Of a stretch of 64,000 nt of DNA, positions 1 to 12,210 are shown in pieces (the stretch's first letter is position 1; each line of letters starts with the position of its first letter). Origin of the DNA: Onchocerca lupi (lineage: Eukaryota > Nematoda > Chromadorea > Rhabditida > Onchocercidae); contig JAOVVO010000363.1 in NCBI GenBank assembly GCA_028564675.1, forward strand, positions 16,718 through 80,717, written 5' to 3'. The translations under genes were made by a program, and so were the position numbers. Below the pieces are notes generated by a model. That model was not told the DNA's origin and did no database searches. It worked only from the letters and a program-made list of their open reading frames with translations.

Positions 1-273
1 TGATGCTTATTAGCATATCTTTGTTCTCATATATTTTGTTTCCTTTTGCTTTTTCAGTTAAATTCTTTTAATTTAATCAGTAGTTCTACAAGTATATTAT
101 TCAATTGTTTATCACTCCCAAGATAGAAATTCCCATTCCATAATCATTAATTAAATGTTTTGAACTCCGAATTATTAAGCAAACTTTCCGACTTTAAAAT
201 TTCCATGTACACTGTATAATCATTTAATATTTGACAGCTTAAAAAATCTTCGATTTCAAACGAATGATGATAA
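1..273. other. left-edge sequence, no gene resolved
   Basis: AT-rich sequence with no exon I can place. An acceptor-like TTTGACAG ends near position 237. It opens a short coding-like stretch that may be the first exon of the RabGAP gene to the right or the tail of a gene outside the window. Confidence 0.4.
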
Positions 274-3200
274 TATGCGTATCGATCAGGAATATTGCCG
301 GGAGAGCAAGCAAATATTAGAAGCACAGCGTTTGTGGTACTTTTTTGGTTTGCAACTAATTATTTGTCAAGATGGAATGATAGCGACTCTTATTAAATAA
401 ACAAGTGATGGCTAGATACAGAAAAGGTTAATACTGCAATCATAAGCTTGCTCGAGATTAAAATAGAAATTTGCCTTCTTTCATATCCAGGAATGATTCC
501 TTTTACCAGTTTTTTTTCTTTGGAAATTCGAACTGAACAATTACAAATCATTCAAAATTTATAAAATCCAACTAATCAAACAATTAATTGAATTTTCATG
601 CTAATTTTTAGCATTATCTCAAATCTGCAAATCCTGAGAATTACGCAGAAAAACATGAAAATTCCCTGAATATTATATCTAAACGGTAAGTTTAAATAAT
701 ACTGATGTATAATAGAACATCTTTTCAAGGCAAAGATGCAAAATATGCGGAAACGATCAGCGATGAAGAAGACGAAAAAGGCATCAAATATTACATCATG
801 GAGAATTACTGGCAGAAAGAAGCCGATATTCCAGTGCATCAGTCAATATTCAGTACGTCGGAACAACCCTTTTCAGCAATCAATGCAACCTTGTTGCCCG
901 ATTCGTTGACGGAGACATCGGAAATGTTAATTTTCAATTTCCAACTAGAAAGTGGTTTTTTTCACTGAACATATGTTTGGCAGAGAGTGATGAGGCATCA
1001 GTGTGACTAAAGCAATTAAATTCAGTATTATCACTTCAGTATAATTTGAATATATCAGAAATAAATTTAAATTGAATTTGTGGCCGAAATTACTTTTTTG
1101 AATGATTTGGAGGAAATTTTTGCCGCACTGCTTTACTGAGTAGTTAAATCTTTTTGATTTTGAAGAACTGTTTTCATTAACTTCTATGAAATTATTTGGA
1201 CTAAAAGAGCGATTGTTAATCATTTCATATAGATAACTTATTTTGCCAAGTTTTTTTTTTTTTTTGATCTTTTAGCTTTGATGAATTTGGGTTTCATATC
1301 GATTGCATTAAAGGCAACAATTTGCTACCACTTGAAACATCTCAAAATCGGTATAAAATTTGAATCTGTTATTTTGAATTAGTACAGATGTATATGGAAT
1401 AATTATTTTGCTATTTGTGGGAAAACAAAGGACATACACAATTGTAAAATGCTGTATAATTGTACATTTCTTTTGGGTATGAAAGAAAAAAACCTTGAAA
1501 GTAGCTGTTATTTAATAAATTAAATGAGTAACTATCTCGAAAGGCACAGAATGCAAACAAAAAGCGAAAATACGAGTAAACAATGGAAATTAATAGCTGA
1601 CTTGTTTTAAGAATGCGTTGGATAGCACTGCTTGAATTTGGGCATGATGATGTAAAAGATGAGCTGACATGGTCGAAGGTGGATGTGGAGAAACTGGATC
1701 ATGAGAAATTAGTGAATCTTATTCATGAAGTTGGAATCGCCCATTCACTTCGACCTTTTCTATGGCCGAGGTTTTGTGGTGCAACAAAAAAGAAATTGAC
1801 AAGTGCCTTCAGCTATATCGATGTGATCAAGCAATGCGACAAGGATAAATCATCGATGAGTACGCAGATTGAAAACGATTTATCAAGGTGAAAGTTGGCT
1901 AATTTTTAATTAAAAATAAAATTTCGGAAAACTAGATTCCAGTTTTGTTAAAAGTCTTCAAAACCATATTTCGATCAGGTTTCTTTTAAATCTTTCTTGA
2001 AGTAATTTATTTGTAAGTCATATAGAAATGTTTTGAAGTGTTTTAATACAGTCAGATTTCAGGACTCTACCGAACAATATATGTTTTCGTCATACCGATA
2101 GTAAAGGTATCGAAAGCTTGCGAAGAGTTATGAATTCAGTTGCCTATATTTATCCGGATATTGGTTATTGTCAAGGAATAGGTGTTATTGCAGCTTCATT
2201 ATTGCTGTTCTGTCCGGAAGAGTCGACATTCTGGATTATAGCTTCATTAATTGAAGATGTATTCCCATCCAATTACTACAGTCGATCGTTTCTTGGTTTA
2301 CAGGTGGTTTCTGGTTCATTTTCATATGATGATTGTAACTATTGTGAATGATGATTTAATCGTAAAGTCTTATTTATTTACTTTGTTTTAACATCTCTTA
2401 TTCCCATTATTTTAAGGAAAAATTTTTTTTAAAAAAAGCTTTCTTTGTTGCTTTCGAATGATTTGCAGTAGTATAAAGATCGTCGGATTGTCAAATAATT
2501 CTGTCGATCTTCAACATTCTCCATGAATTAAACAACAATATTCAGGAGAAACAACGAAGTTTCAGGCAGATGAACGAATTTCACAGCAGCTAATTGGGAT
2601 ACATCTACCTGAGTTGGGTCGTATCTTAAAAGATAATGACGTCGAATTATCATTAATTACTGTTAATTGGTTTCTAACAGCTTTCGCATCAGTTCTTTCC
2701 ATGCGAGTTTTGCTGCGAGTTTGGGATTGTTTGTTCGTTTTTGGTGGAGTGACGATGTTCAGGGTAAATACTATTCCCAATAATATCTTCCTGATTTGTG
2801 TCTAATACTGTAATGGTACGTTCAGTTTGCCTGTATTGAACGGCTGTGTATAGTCTCGGGGGGAAATAATGTCAAAGGAATAAATGAAGGAAGCCTGGAC
2901 ATAGGACTATCTGTTTTCAGTTTGGTATTTGGCGATTATACTTCTAGTTAATTGTGCATTGGGCATCATTTTCCTAAAAAGAATCCATGAGGTTTCTCAT
3001 AGAGTTTTCTCGTTTTCTGGATACCGATCTGGATTACCTGTGATCCTGCATAATACTAAGATAATTTCCCATGGACAGCCTGATAGACGGATTAAAAATA
3101 AGCTGTCAAACAGGCAGTGTTTAAGCTAATTAAAAATGAAATAATTGTAGAAATCATCAAATATCTTCACTTTACTCAGGTTTTAATCTCCATTCTGAAA

Positions 3201-6200
3201 ATCAAGGAAGATGATTTGATAGAATTGAAATACAGCGAAAATGTTGTAGCAGAATTATTCAATACAATATCGCAAATTCCGGCATCCATAAGTAATCCAG
3301 GTAACTTTTTTCCTTCTTCCTCTTATTGAACGATCACTCCTTATAAAATTATTTAAAATTGTTTACAGAATACTTAATGGAACTGTGCACATCTTTCGAA
3401 TTTTCAATAACTGCTGAATTTATCGAAACAGCTCGAAGATATCAGCATGCAATTTTATTAGCTGGTCAAGGACTTATCATAAACACAAATAATGATACAA
3501 ATTTACCTAAACAGCATGTTCGAAGGCGTAAACTAGCGGGATCGAAAAGTTTTGTGCAACAAATATTTGCTTTATCCAAGGAACAGGTGTAGTTTATTTT
3601 GTGACAAACTTTGATTAGTGGCAAATGATGCATAGAAAGTTTACTCGATGATTTAAAAATTTTTTATCAGGAAATTTTATCAGCTGGTCAGCTTGTACTT
3701 TAACCTCCACGTTTCATTTTTCTCCATTTTTACTTGAATCGGAACCCAAAATTTTCACCCTACAATATTCCTTGTTTCTAGTTAGAACTTTTTTTATTTG
3801 TTCAAGAAATTTTACTAGGAATAATATTTTTATATGACTAAGCTATTCATTCTTGGTCATCATTATTATTTCTACATTTTTCAATTTATATGAAGCGAAT
3901 AAAAAGCATTAAATTGATTCGAATTCTAAATTTAATTAATTTTTATGTGCAGAGTTTGATGCCAAATTCTTTTGATCTGTTCTGCTCCTAAAAACTTCAG
4001 TAACCCGGAAAAAACTGAACCAACTACTTGATGCACTAAAAGTTTCTGTACCTTACAACCTTCTTGTTATTTCAAAAACAGAGAGTACCCTGAGTGTTCG
4101 TTTGAATGTTTTCAGTTATCTTAATTCATTTTGCATCAATTTCAATTGACAGAGTTGTTGTTTCTGGAATTAAGATCTATTCATGAATTATTTTTAGGAT
4201 ATTGAAAGTGACCCGAAAACGAAAAATGTCCGGCTGACTGAACTTATCGTCGATTTACGAGATGCAATTTTGCATATCTGCCGATATTTCATTGAATGCG
4301 ATGAATCGTTGAAAGGAATAGTTAATTTACAGGTTTATTCATTTTAATTTATGTATCCAGAACTTTTATTCATTTTAATTTATTTATCCAGAACTTTTAT
4401 TCATTTTAATTTATGTATCCAGAACTTTTCCAAGTATCACGAGTTTGACTCAGAGAAGCAACCAAATATTATACATGATTTCATTTGAGGCAGACTATAC
4501 AGCAGAGGATCACCAAAATGAAAAGGAGGAATTTTTAAAAAAGCGACATCATGAATATCGTCGTGCGAGAGCATTATTAGATTTTAGACGGCAAGATGAG
4601 GATGAATTAGGATTTAGGTTCGAGTTTTCGGTTTTTTTTAGTTTCCAATCTTCAGTTTTGTTAAAAAATCCTTCATGTGAATGAATTTGCTCGTAATGAA
4701 TTTTATCGGTTGTAGGAAGAATGATATAATAACAGTCATTTGTGAAAAAGATGAACATTGCTGGATTGGTGAAGTAAATGGACTAAGGGGATGGTTTCCC
4801 GCAAAATTTGTCGAGGTCATTTATCCTATTCCGATTGGTATTTATGTTTGAACTCATAAATGCATCAACATTCTGCTTTTGTATCTCGAAATTTGATGGC
4901 TTTATAACTCACATTTTCAGATAGTTGATGATCGTGGACGCGACTATACAATATACGGTGATGAAGCGGTTTGTCCAGAGATAACGAATAAAATCCGTAA
5001 ACGTCTGGCTTCAGTGTTGAAACTGATTCTAGAGCATGGATTGCGAAAGTCGGGTGTACTTAATTTCGCTTCACATCCATGGCTTTTTGTCGGTAATTTT
5101 TAATTGTCTGAAAAAACTAGGAAATAGTTTTCTCTCGAGCGATTTAAATGAGTCGACTTTTTTTTTAGAAGAGATTTCTCAAAGTTTTGTGCAAAAACAT
5201 TATAATGCTGTATATTCTCGTCTAACACTTTGTTCAACATTCAGTTTGGATCAAGATGGAGAGGTAATTTTGGCTTTTTTCTCAAATTTCGATGATTTTT
5301 TGACAAATGCTTACATAAAGAATTGTACACTTATCCTTTTATGTCAGTCTGAGAAATCACTGTTTGCGAATCTCATAAATTTAAAAGTAAGCTTTGAAAT
5401 AAAAAATTCAGCGAAGGCGTGCTTAGAGTCGCAAATTTTTAGTTGAAGTCGAACTTGAGATTTGTTGGTAAGAGAAAAGCAAATATGCAAGCCAAATTAT
5501 TGTCGTGATAGCCATTTCATCATTAAGTCCATATAATCGCATGAATTCTAATAATAAACAACAGGATTCAGCCGTCTTGTCTGAAGAGTCCCTCATGAAA
5601 GTTTATTTGGCAGGAATGATGACTGCATCATCAAAAAATTTTCTTCAAAACAACCTTATGTACAGCAAATAGTTTATTGGCCACCTTCTAGTTTTTAATT
5701 TTGATTGCGAACTTGTCCAGATCTTTTAAGCTGGACGAAGGCAAGGATATGTTTTATTTTCCCAAGTGTTTATGATGTAGTACTTACTAACTTTTTATAT
5801 TCATATCATTCTACCGGAAACCTAATGAGTGAGTGACTGAATACATGGATAACTAGTGAGTTCCTTTGGTAAGCTGATGCTCGATAATCGATCCAGCATT
5901 TAATTCCGTCATAACTTAAGCATTTCTGGATATCGTAACACCCAAAGTAAAAAAAGAAACAATGCAATTGAATGCAAAGAAATTAGCACTTGTAGTAAAT
6001 CCCATCACTGGATTTCAGAAACGGAGGTAATAAATGTAGGTAATACTTCAAATAAGTGTTTTAAAAATAATGACACTGGTTGTTAACATATACTTATTAG
6101 GTATTCACGCCAGAAGAACTGTTATTCCGAGCTGTAAAGTTGATCAACGAATCGCACAATGCAGTTGGTGCCCAAATGGATGTAAAATTTCGTTCTCTTA

Positions 6201-7180
6201 TTGCCCTAGCAGTTTGCGAACAATGCCTTCATTTATGGTTCGATTTGTTGTGCAGCTGTCCAGAACAAGAGCAGATCAGAAAAAAATTTTATCATTCATG
6301 GTCATTTATACGATCACCCATATGGAGGCTGGTTAGCATTTTTGGAATTTCTCTTTTCAATTTCGAAATTGCTCAGCTCTTATTATCCATAATAGCGTGC
6401 AAACCATTTTTAAAGGCTTCGTTAAGGCAAATAACTTCAAGAATTAGCTGAAGAGAGGACATGTTTGGGAATCAAACGAAATGTTGGATATTTAATTTCG
6501 CATTTAATAAAAATGAAGTTCTTTATTTGCATTTTCTAAATTGAGACTTTTTTACAGATAAAATGTGAACTACGGCTTTTGGCACAATTCTCCTTTAATT
6601 TAAGTGTTGATTATGAAATCGCGGATATTGTGAGAAGGAAACAGAATCTGAATTTAGATGAGACGTTGAAAAAAAAGGTATTCCGACAAATCTTAAAGAT
6701 TATGAAAACAACGCTTTGTTTTCTCCCATCATATTATTCTAAAGGATGAGCCAAAAATATCCATCTTTCGTTACATTTCGAGGAAGAAATTAAAATAATT
6801 CAACCGATTCTCGTTATAATGCATCAAGTTATTTGTTGTTTTTTTTCTGATCTTGAAATGTAACGAAATTTCACGAATGTTCAAATACAATTCTCATTTG
6901 TATGAATTCTACACGTTCACAAATTCTATCATCTTAAATATTTTAGCTTATGACAAAACAAGTCAAGTTTTATAGCTTCATTGATTCCAGATGAAGTAAT
7001 TGGAAAACAGTTTTATTTTTAAATGAATGAATAAAATCAAATTGTTTTTTCCAACTACATTAATTTCAGGCTTTTTCGAACATGCTACCAACTACGATTC
7101 GAAGTTCGTTTGACCAGCCATTGAAAGAGGGTGTGAGAGATATGCTCATTAAGCATCATCTCTTTAGCTGGGATTTATAA
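274..7180 (+). CDS. SGSM3: SGSM3-type RabGAP (TBC + SH3 + RUN domains)
   Basis: Orthologue of human SGSM3 (RUTBC3/CIP85), a GTPase-activating protein for Rab/Rap-type small G proteins in endosomal traffic. Phase-consistent exons: 612-685, 1276-1350, 1612-1887, 2063-2303, 2566-2763, 3180-3300, 3369-3586, 4198-4332, 4490-4617, 4716-4815, 4921-5092, 5169-5263, 6101-6331, 6558-6677, 7070-7180 (TAA). From 612 this gives 764 residues; human SGSM3 has about 750. The N-terminal DEFGF block is at 1276. The TBC domain carries the arginine finger IENDLSR (IxxDxxR, 1867-2063) and the glutamine finger YCQG (about 2165), so catalysis should be intact. The SH3 domain contains ALLDF, ELGF and GLRGWFPAKFVE (4560-4815). 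The RUN domain runs from about 4960 to 7170 and ends VRDMLIKHHLFSWDL. The extreme N-terminus is unsettled. A coding-like stretch starting at ATG 274 could be the first exon (274-329, donor GTTTGT), but its junction to 612 is not phase-clean. Confidence 0.9.
705..968 (+). other. open frame inside intron 1 of the RabGAP gene
   Basis: Eighty-seven codons are open from ATG 705, rich in acidic residues (ISDEEDEKG), lying in the intron 686-1275. It cannot follow exon 612-685 in phase. It could be an alternative first exon using a weak donor GTTAAT at 926, which would join exon 1276 in frame. It could equally be a chance open frame. No family is recognised. Confidence 0.3.
4337..4429 (+). repeat. 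31-bp tandem repeat, three copies, intronic
   Basis: Three head-to-tail 31-bp units, each ending TATCCAGAACTTTT. The middle copy differs by one base (ATTTATCC instead of ATGTATCC). The array starts four bases after the splice donor of the RabGAP exon ending at 4332 and fills most of that 157-bp intron. Confidence 0.95.
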
Positions 7181-8091
7181 TTAATTCTATTGGACAGTAA
7201 CAAATTTCAGTTGATCGATCATAAACTCTTCCGATTAGAATTAGTTTTACAGATGACTACATCTTAAACAAAGGAAATATTACATAATTCAACTGATAAA
7301 ACAGTTGTTGTAGTTGGAATTCTTCGCACTATTACGAAAAAATTCTGAATATAGCAACCATTCTTTTAATCTATCGAATTATTTATTTCTTTACTGATAC
7401 TCGTGTAAAGAAGGCATGTTTCCCAAGAAATTTTGCAAGCAAAAAACTGTTATGCTTGCTCTAATCTTATGTTTTGAACATGAAGGACTGCATAACTGAA
7501 GCTTTCCGAGAAACCAGAATACTTTGTTTCATACGACAGCAAAAATACGTTATTTTGCCAGTTCTGTTAGCTTACTGTTTTTACGGTCTTTTCTTGCTGT
7601 CTAGCATGTTTATTTGTCAACTAATAATTGAAGACTTTTATTCCCGCCTTATTAAGAATAGATTGAATAGGACGGAAATTAGAATTTTTATCAGAGTGCT
7701 TTTATGCAGACATCCATGGTCATAGGTATTCTCGTGCTGAGTAAGATACAAACGTCTTTCTTCTATCAAGAAGAATAAATGTAATCCATGAGCAACACAG
7801 ATATAGGTAAGACTATACGGTAAAAAAACTATCACACAGTATCTTGATGGTATGTTGGGAAAGATCTCCCAGTTTCATCTTGTTCCTATAACTTCACTAT
7901 GTCAACAATAGTCTTTATTAATTTTATAAGATATTGTACAATATCGCGCTTGTATAATAATAGGGACGAAATGAACAAAACAGTAAATATTAAAAGATAG
8001 CAACAGTCTTCTGAATGTTCACTACATTATCGAACTTTCTCTTTATAATTGTCGTTCTGCATTTGCTCCACCGCTGCTGTTGCTCCTGATT

Positions 8092-8269
8092 CTACGCCAC
8101 TGTTGATTCACTGTTGAACTTTGGAATTGCTACCTTCGGACCGTCCTCGAAATCAAATTTCTTTTTAAATCCTTCGGGGTTTTTCTCTCTTGACAATAAA
8201 CATCGATTTCTGGCCGAACTGCTCTTTCTCTCTTGGCGGTGAATTCGCTTGAACTTCAATGTCTCTCAT
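8092..8269 (-). pseudogene. coding relic with a frame break
   Basis: On the minus strand an acceptor-like TTAATCAG is followed two bases later by ATG 8269. The frame reads MRDIEVQANSPPREKEQ and on to FIVKREK. At the A5C4 run (8176-8184) the coding-like sequence moves to another frame, which reads NPEGFKKKFDFEDGPKVAIP and stops at 8092. A further coding-like tail in a third frame (QQWRRIRSNSSGG) lies just beyond. This charged, low-Cys peptide is not recognised. It is either a decayed gene or retrocopy, or a real gene with a base-count error in the homopolymer. Confidence 0.35.
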
Positions 8270-11208
8270 GACTGATTAATCATTCCATCTTGTTTACTTG
8301 TGGGTCGAGAATATCTGCTGTATATATTCATTCTTTCGCTCATTGACTTCTTCGTAAAACAGTACAAAAACGGTTAAATCCAGTATTGTCTATAAATCCA
8401 ATATTTCGTGCGTTAATATTAAAGTCGGAAATCTTCAATTTTTGTATCAAGTGATAAGTTTTGAATCCACATAAAATGTTTGAATATGTATTAACCATTG
8501 ACTGTCCAAAAGCAACACCAGTCTAAGTATTAATTTCTGCTGGCTAATGAAAATATGTAAGTTGAAGATGGACATCTTGTCCATCTCTTGCGAATCGGAA
8601 TTGATACTGTCCTTGTTGATACTAACAAGTTGCTCTATATCTTGAGTCAGTGTTTAAATTTAGCATTTAAAAAAATGAGTCTGATAATCTGTATCTGATT
8701 TCAACTACACCTGTTCTAACATCAAGTACCAATTTTTACACTCTCAAAACTGCTTTACGAACCAGCAGCCGATCTTGTACATAAATTTTTTTCTGAGGTA
8801 ACACCAGAAAGAATGATTAATTAGTATTGCATGAAATATCCACAAATACTTTCAGTTACTATAGTGGGAAGTTGAACCAGATTCAACTCTAGAAGGCAGG
8901 AATAATTAAATGTTCGGAAAGAAGCTGACATTTTGGATTTCATCTCTGTTAACAAATTTTCTTGTTTATGGAAAACCGGTGAGTAAAAGCTCATGTTCTA
9001 TGTTATTTCCGTGTTTCGTAATGAAATTTCCATGACTAAAATCTGTGTTAAAGATCAAAAAATCGTTGGAATGCAACTGGTCAATGATAAATTAATGTGA
9101 AAGAATTAAAAGATCCAAGAAATAAATGAATAAAGAGCTTTGCTAGGAGTCATCATTTCTCGCTCAGTCGATATTAATAGAAATTGGCTAAAAGACATTA
9201 GCTGGTTTCCTTTTCCGTGGCTTTGAAAAGAAAGCGAAGCATATAATTAATTAAGCATGAATTAAATTTGTCAAAGCGAAATAAGGATAACCGAATAGCT
9301 CCCTTTATACGACAATCAATTAGGATTCTTTGGATTAGCACTAATCTTTTACTCCTCGTTCAATTATCGCCATAAAGCGAGTAATTGTTAGCAAATTCCT
9401 TTTAGAATAACAAGATTTTTTTTGTCAATTTCCTACTTCCCTTGTTGTCATTGCCAAGCAATCCGATATTTCCTCTATTTCGTTAACATGGCAGCAGAAG
9501 ACTGAGTAGTTTTTAGCTGTATTATGAAATTGACATTAAATGACAATTATTTCTTGGCCTTTGCATACCTGTTACGGAAACTGTAGTTCACTACTATGTG
9601 AATTCAATCATGGAACAATCGTTTAGAAAACGAGGTTTATAAATTTGTCTCTTTGACCAGATTTAATTTTCGATTTCGATTGTGAATCATAACGCAAATC
9701 CTAAACATATCTCTGACTTTTATAGTCCCAAAGATAAACTTTCTACGAAATCCCCAGAAAATAATTCCTTATACTGACCTAAAAAAATATATATAGGAAC
9801 ACACCTGAAATCAAATAACAGAAACATTTCATAGAAACAAGTCAATTATCCAGTATTTATTCTTACACAACATCAGAAAAACGCAACATTTTTCTTTTTT
9901 AGCATTAAAATAGCGAAAAACTTGTTTAGCCCCATGATAAGGTAAGGGTACCTGTCGGATGATCTTAAATCACTCATAATGCATTACAAAGCATTTCTTA
10001 GAAAGGCTTAAAATAGATAACATCCCAAACATCATCACAATTCGAAGGGAAATAGTTCTCCGCTATTGTGTTCTGCTATAGCATTTTATTATTTCGGAAG
10101 CAGAATTTGCTGTCCGGAAGGCAGCACTTTTATATAATAGCAATGATGGTGGCACGTACTTACGGCGGGTAATATGAGAAAGTTGTGAATGAAAAACAAG
10201 GGCAAGTTTTAAAAAACACGAATACAAGCCTATGGTAACACTATCACTGGATATTTCAATAGTTCACTGCTTTTTGATTAACTGATAGTTATTTGAAGTT
10301 AGTCGAATCTATCTTTCAATCGACTATAATTCAATTCATAGGAAACATGAATTTCGTTGATACATACATCAAGTAAGGGACACAAACTCTATTACAATAT
10401 TTTACTAAAATAATTAACAGCTTTCAGCAGTTAGTAATACATCGAAAGTAAACAAGAAAAAAAGAAACTATTCAAAAATGGAGCAGACCTACTATAGTAA
10501 AAGGAAAATTTCTCCTCAGAATTACAGAACGGATAAGTTTAGTGGCTTCTTTATTGAAATGGAATTTGTAGAGAAATAATGAAAAGATGTCGGTCAGATT
10601 GTGCAAGTAAACCTACATATAAACAATGTTTAAAAACAACGTTTTTTCTATATATAGGTTTATATGAAAAGTGTTAATATTCTCGAACCAGCCAAAGCAG
10701 TCTTCCTTAAACCGTAGGATATTAGTGATGGAATTCTCGAAGAGAACTTTAAATTGAAAATAAAATCGGACTCATGGTTAAATTTGGTCCAGGTCATGAA
10801 CGAAATATTAATTTCACCCAAGATTCGAAAATCAAACTAGTGCCAAGCATGATCATAACAAAAAAAATAAGATTTAACAATCTAAATAAATCATATAACG
10901 AATGAATCAATTAAAGGAGCTGGGATATATATATTACAAATAATAAAGAGAACGACTTTCAAACGAGGCACTCTGCGGTCTCTTACTTAGCTTCATTTCA
11001 GTCGTTTTACATGAAGTGAACCGGAAGAAAGTTCGATATTTATTCAGATGTATCAAATACTCGTTTTTATTTCTGGAAATTACTGAAACATCTTTTGATC
11101 TGTAATATTCTTTGAATCTTCATGAATATCACTGAAAATACTATTCAAGGTGCTGCCTAATTCTACAAAAACTTCTTGAGCAAAGGAAAAATATCCGCAC
11201 TAATAACT

Positions 11209-11252
11209 GGAAATATGATAGGCATAAACCGGAAATATGGTAGGCATAAACC
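11209..11252. repeat. 22-bp tandem duplication
   Basis: Two adjacent 22-bp copies beginning GGAAATATG and ending GGCATAAACC, with one mismatch (A/G at the tenth base). It lies in non-coding spacer. Confidence 0.9.
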
Positions 11253-12210
11253 ACTAGAAAAAGAACAGCATTAACAAAATTATTATCAGCAAATACTATG
11301 TGAATTATAATAACAACAAATTTATGCACTTATAATTATAAGTTCTAATAAGTCAGTTTGAGCAAAGAATGCAATCACATGTGGTTCGGAAAATCAGAAA
11401 AAAAATACATTAAGTGAAACAAAATAAAACGAAAAGCAAAATTACGACATCAGTATTTCAGTGCACTTTCTTATTCTATAGGAATAAATAATTCTGAATA
11501 CCGCAACAACCTTGAAAGCTGGATGACTAGCAGCAACACCAATACTTGATCTGGTTGGTCGGGTTAATTATATTACGATAAGACAGCAGGTATTTTCTCA
11601 AATTTCTATAAATATTTCTTCTTAAATTCTTATTCCAATATACTATTACAACAAACATATTAAGAGAGGTAGAATATAAATGAAATCTTCAAATATATTA
11701 AAAAATAAATTTTCCAATGAAAACGAATATTAGTTCTAAGAAACAAAAACGATCTAAAACACCTCACTGCTCTCTGTCAATATTGCACTTTCAAGATAGA
11801 ACTAAAAAAATGCAATAATCACAATTTCTCTGAAATATTTAGTACTCAGCATACAAGAATGTCCAAAATAACCCCGATAGACAAAGCATAAATTTACGTG
11901 CCATGGGGTAACATCTCTAATCAGTTTTTTATTCACAGATTCAAATCATTTGTAGCGCTTTTTTCCCAAGGTTTACTGTGTTGCGGTCATATAAGAATGA
12001 AAACGGCCACTGAGAATAATTTATTACTATTAGATCGGTCAGTAGATCGATGATTTCGACAATGCAAAGCAGTACGATGTTTTGATTAGCCAAAGTCAAT
12101 ATGACATAAAGACAATTGTCATCTTCAAAAAATTACTAACTAGACTTCTTCGAAATCAAGAGAACCATAATGTTTAGAAATTTGCCAGCTAAACATTTTT
12201 GCAAGTGCTG

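Larger units (their letters stand above)
7181..12210. other. spacer between two convergent genes
   Basis: About 5 kb between the 3' ends of the RabGAP and SEC14L1-type genes. It holds the frame-broken relic at 8092-8269 and a small tandem repeat at 11209. An 83-codon open frame at 7474-7725 has a hydrophobic centre but no splice or homology support. I see no tRNA, other gene or long repeat in the rest. Confidence 0.5.

Noticed and set aside
7474..7725. 83-codon frame with a hydrophobic stretch (LLAYCFYGLFLLSSMFICQL)
   Set aside because: A T-rich genome gives hydrophobic frames by chance; no splice sites, conserved motif or family supports it.
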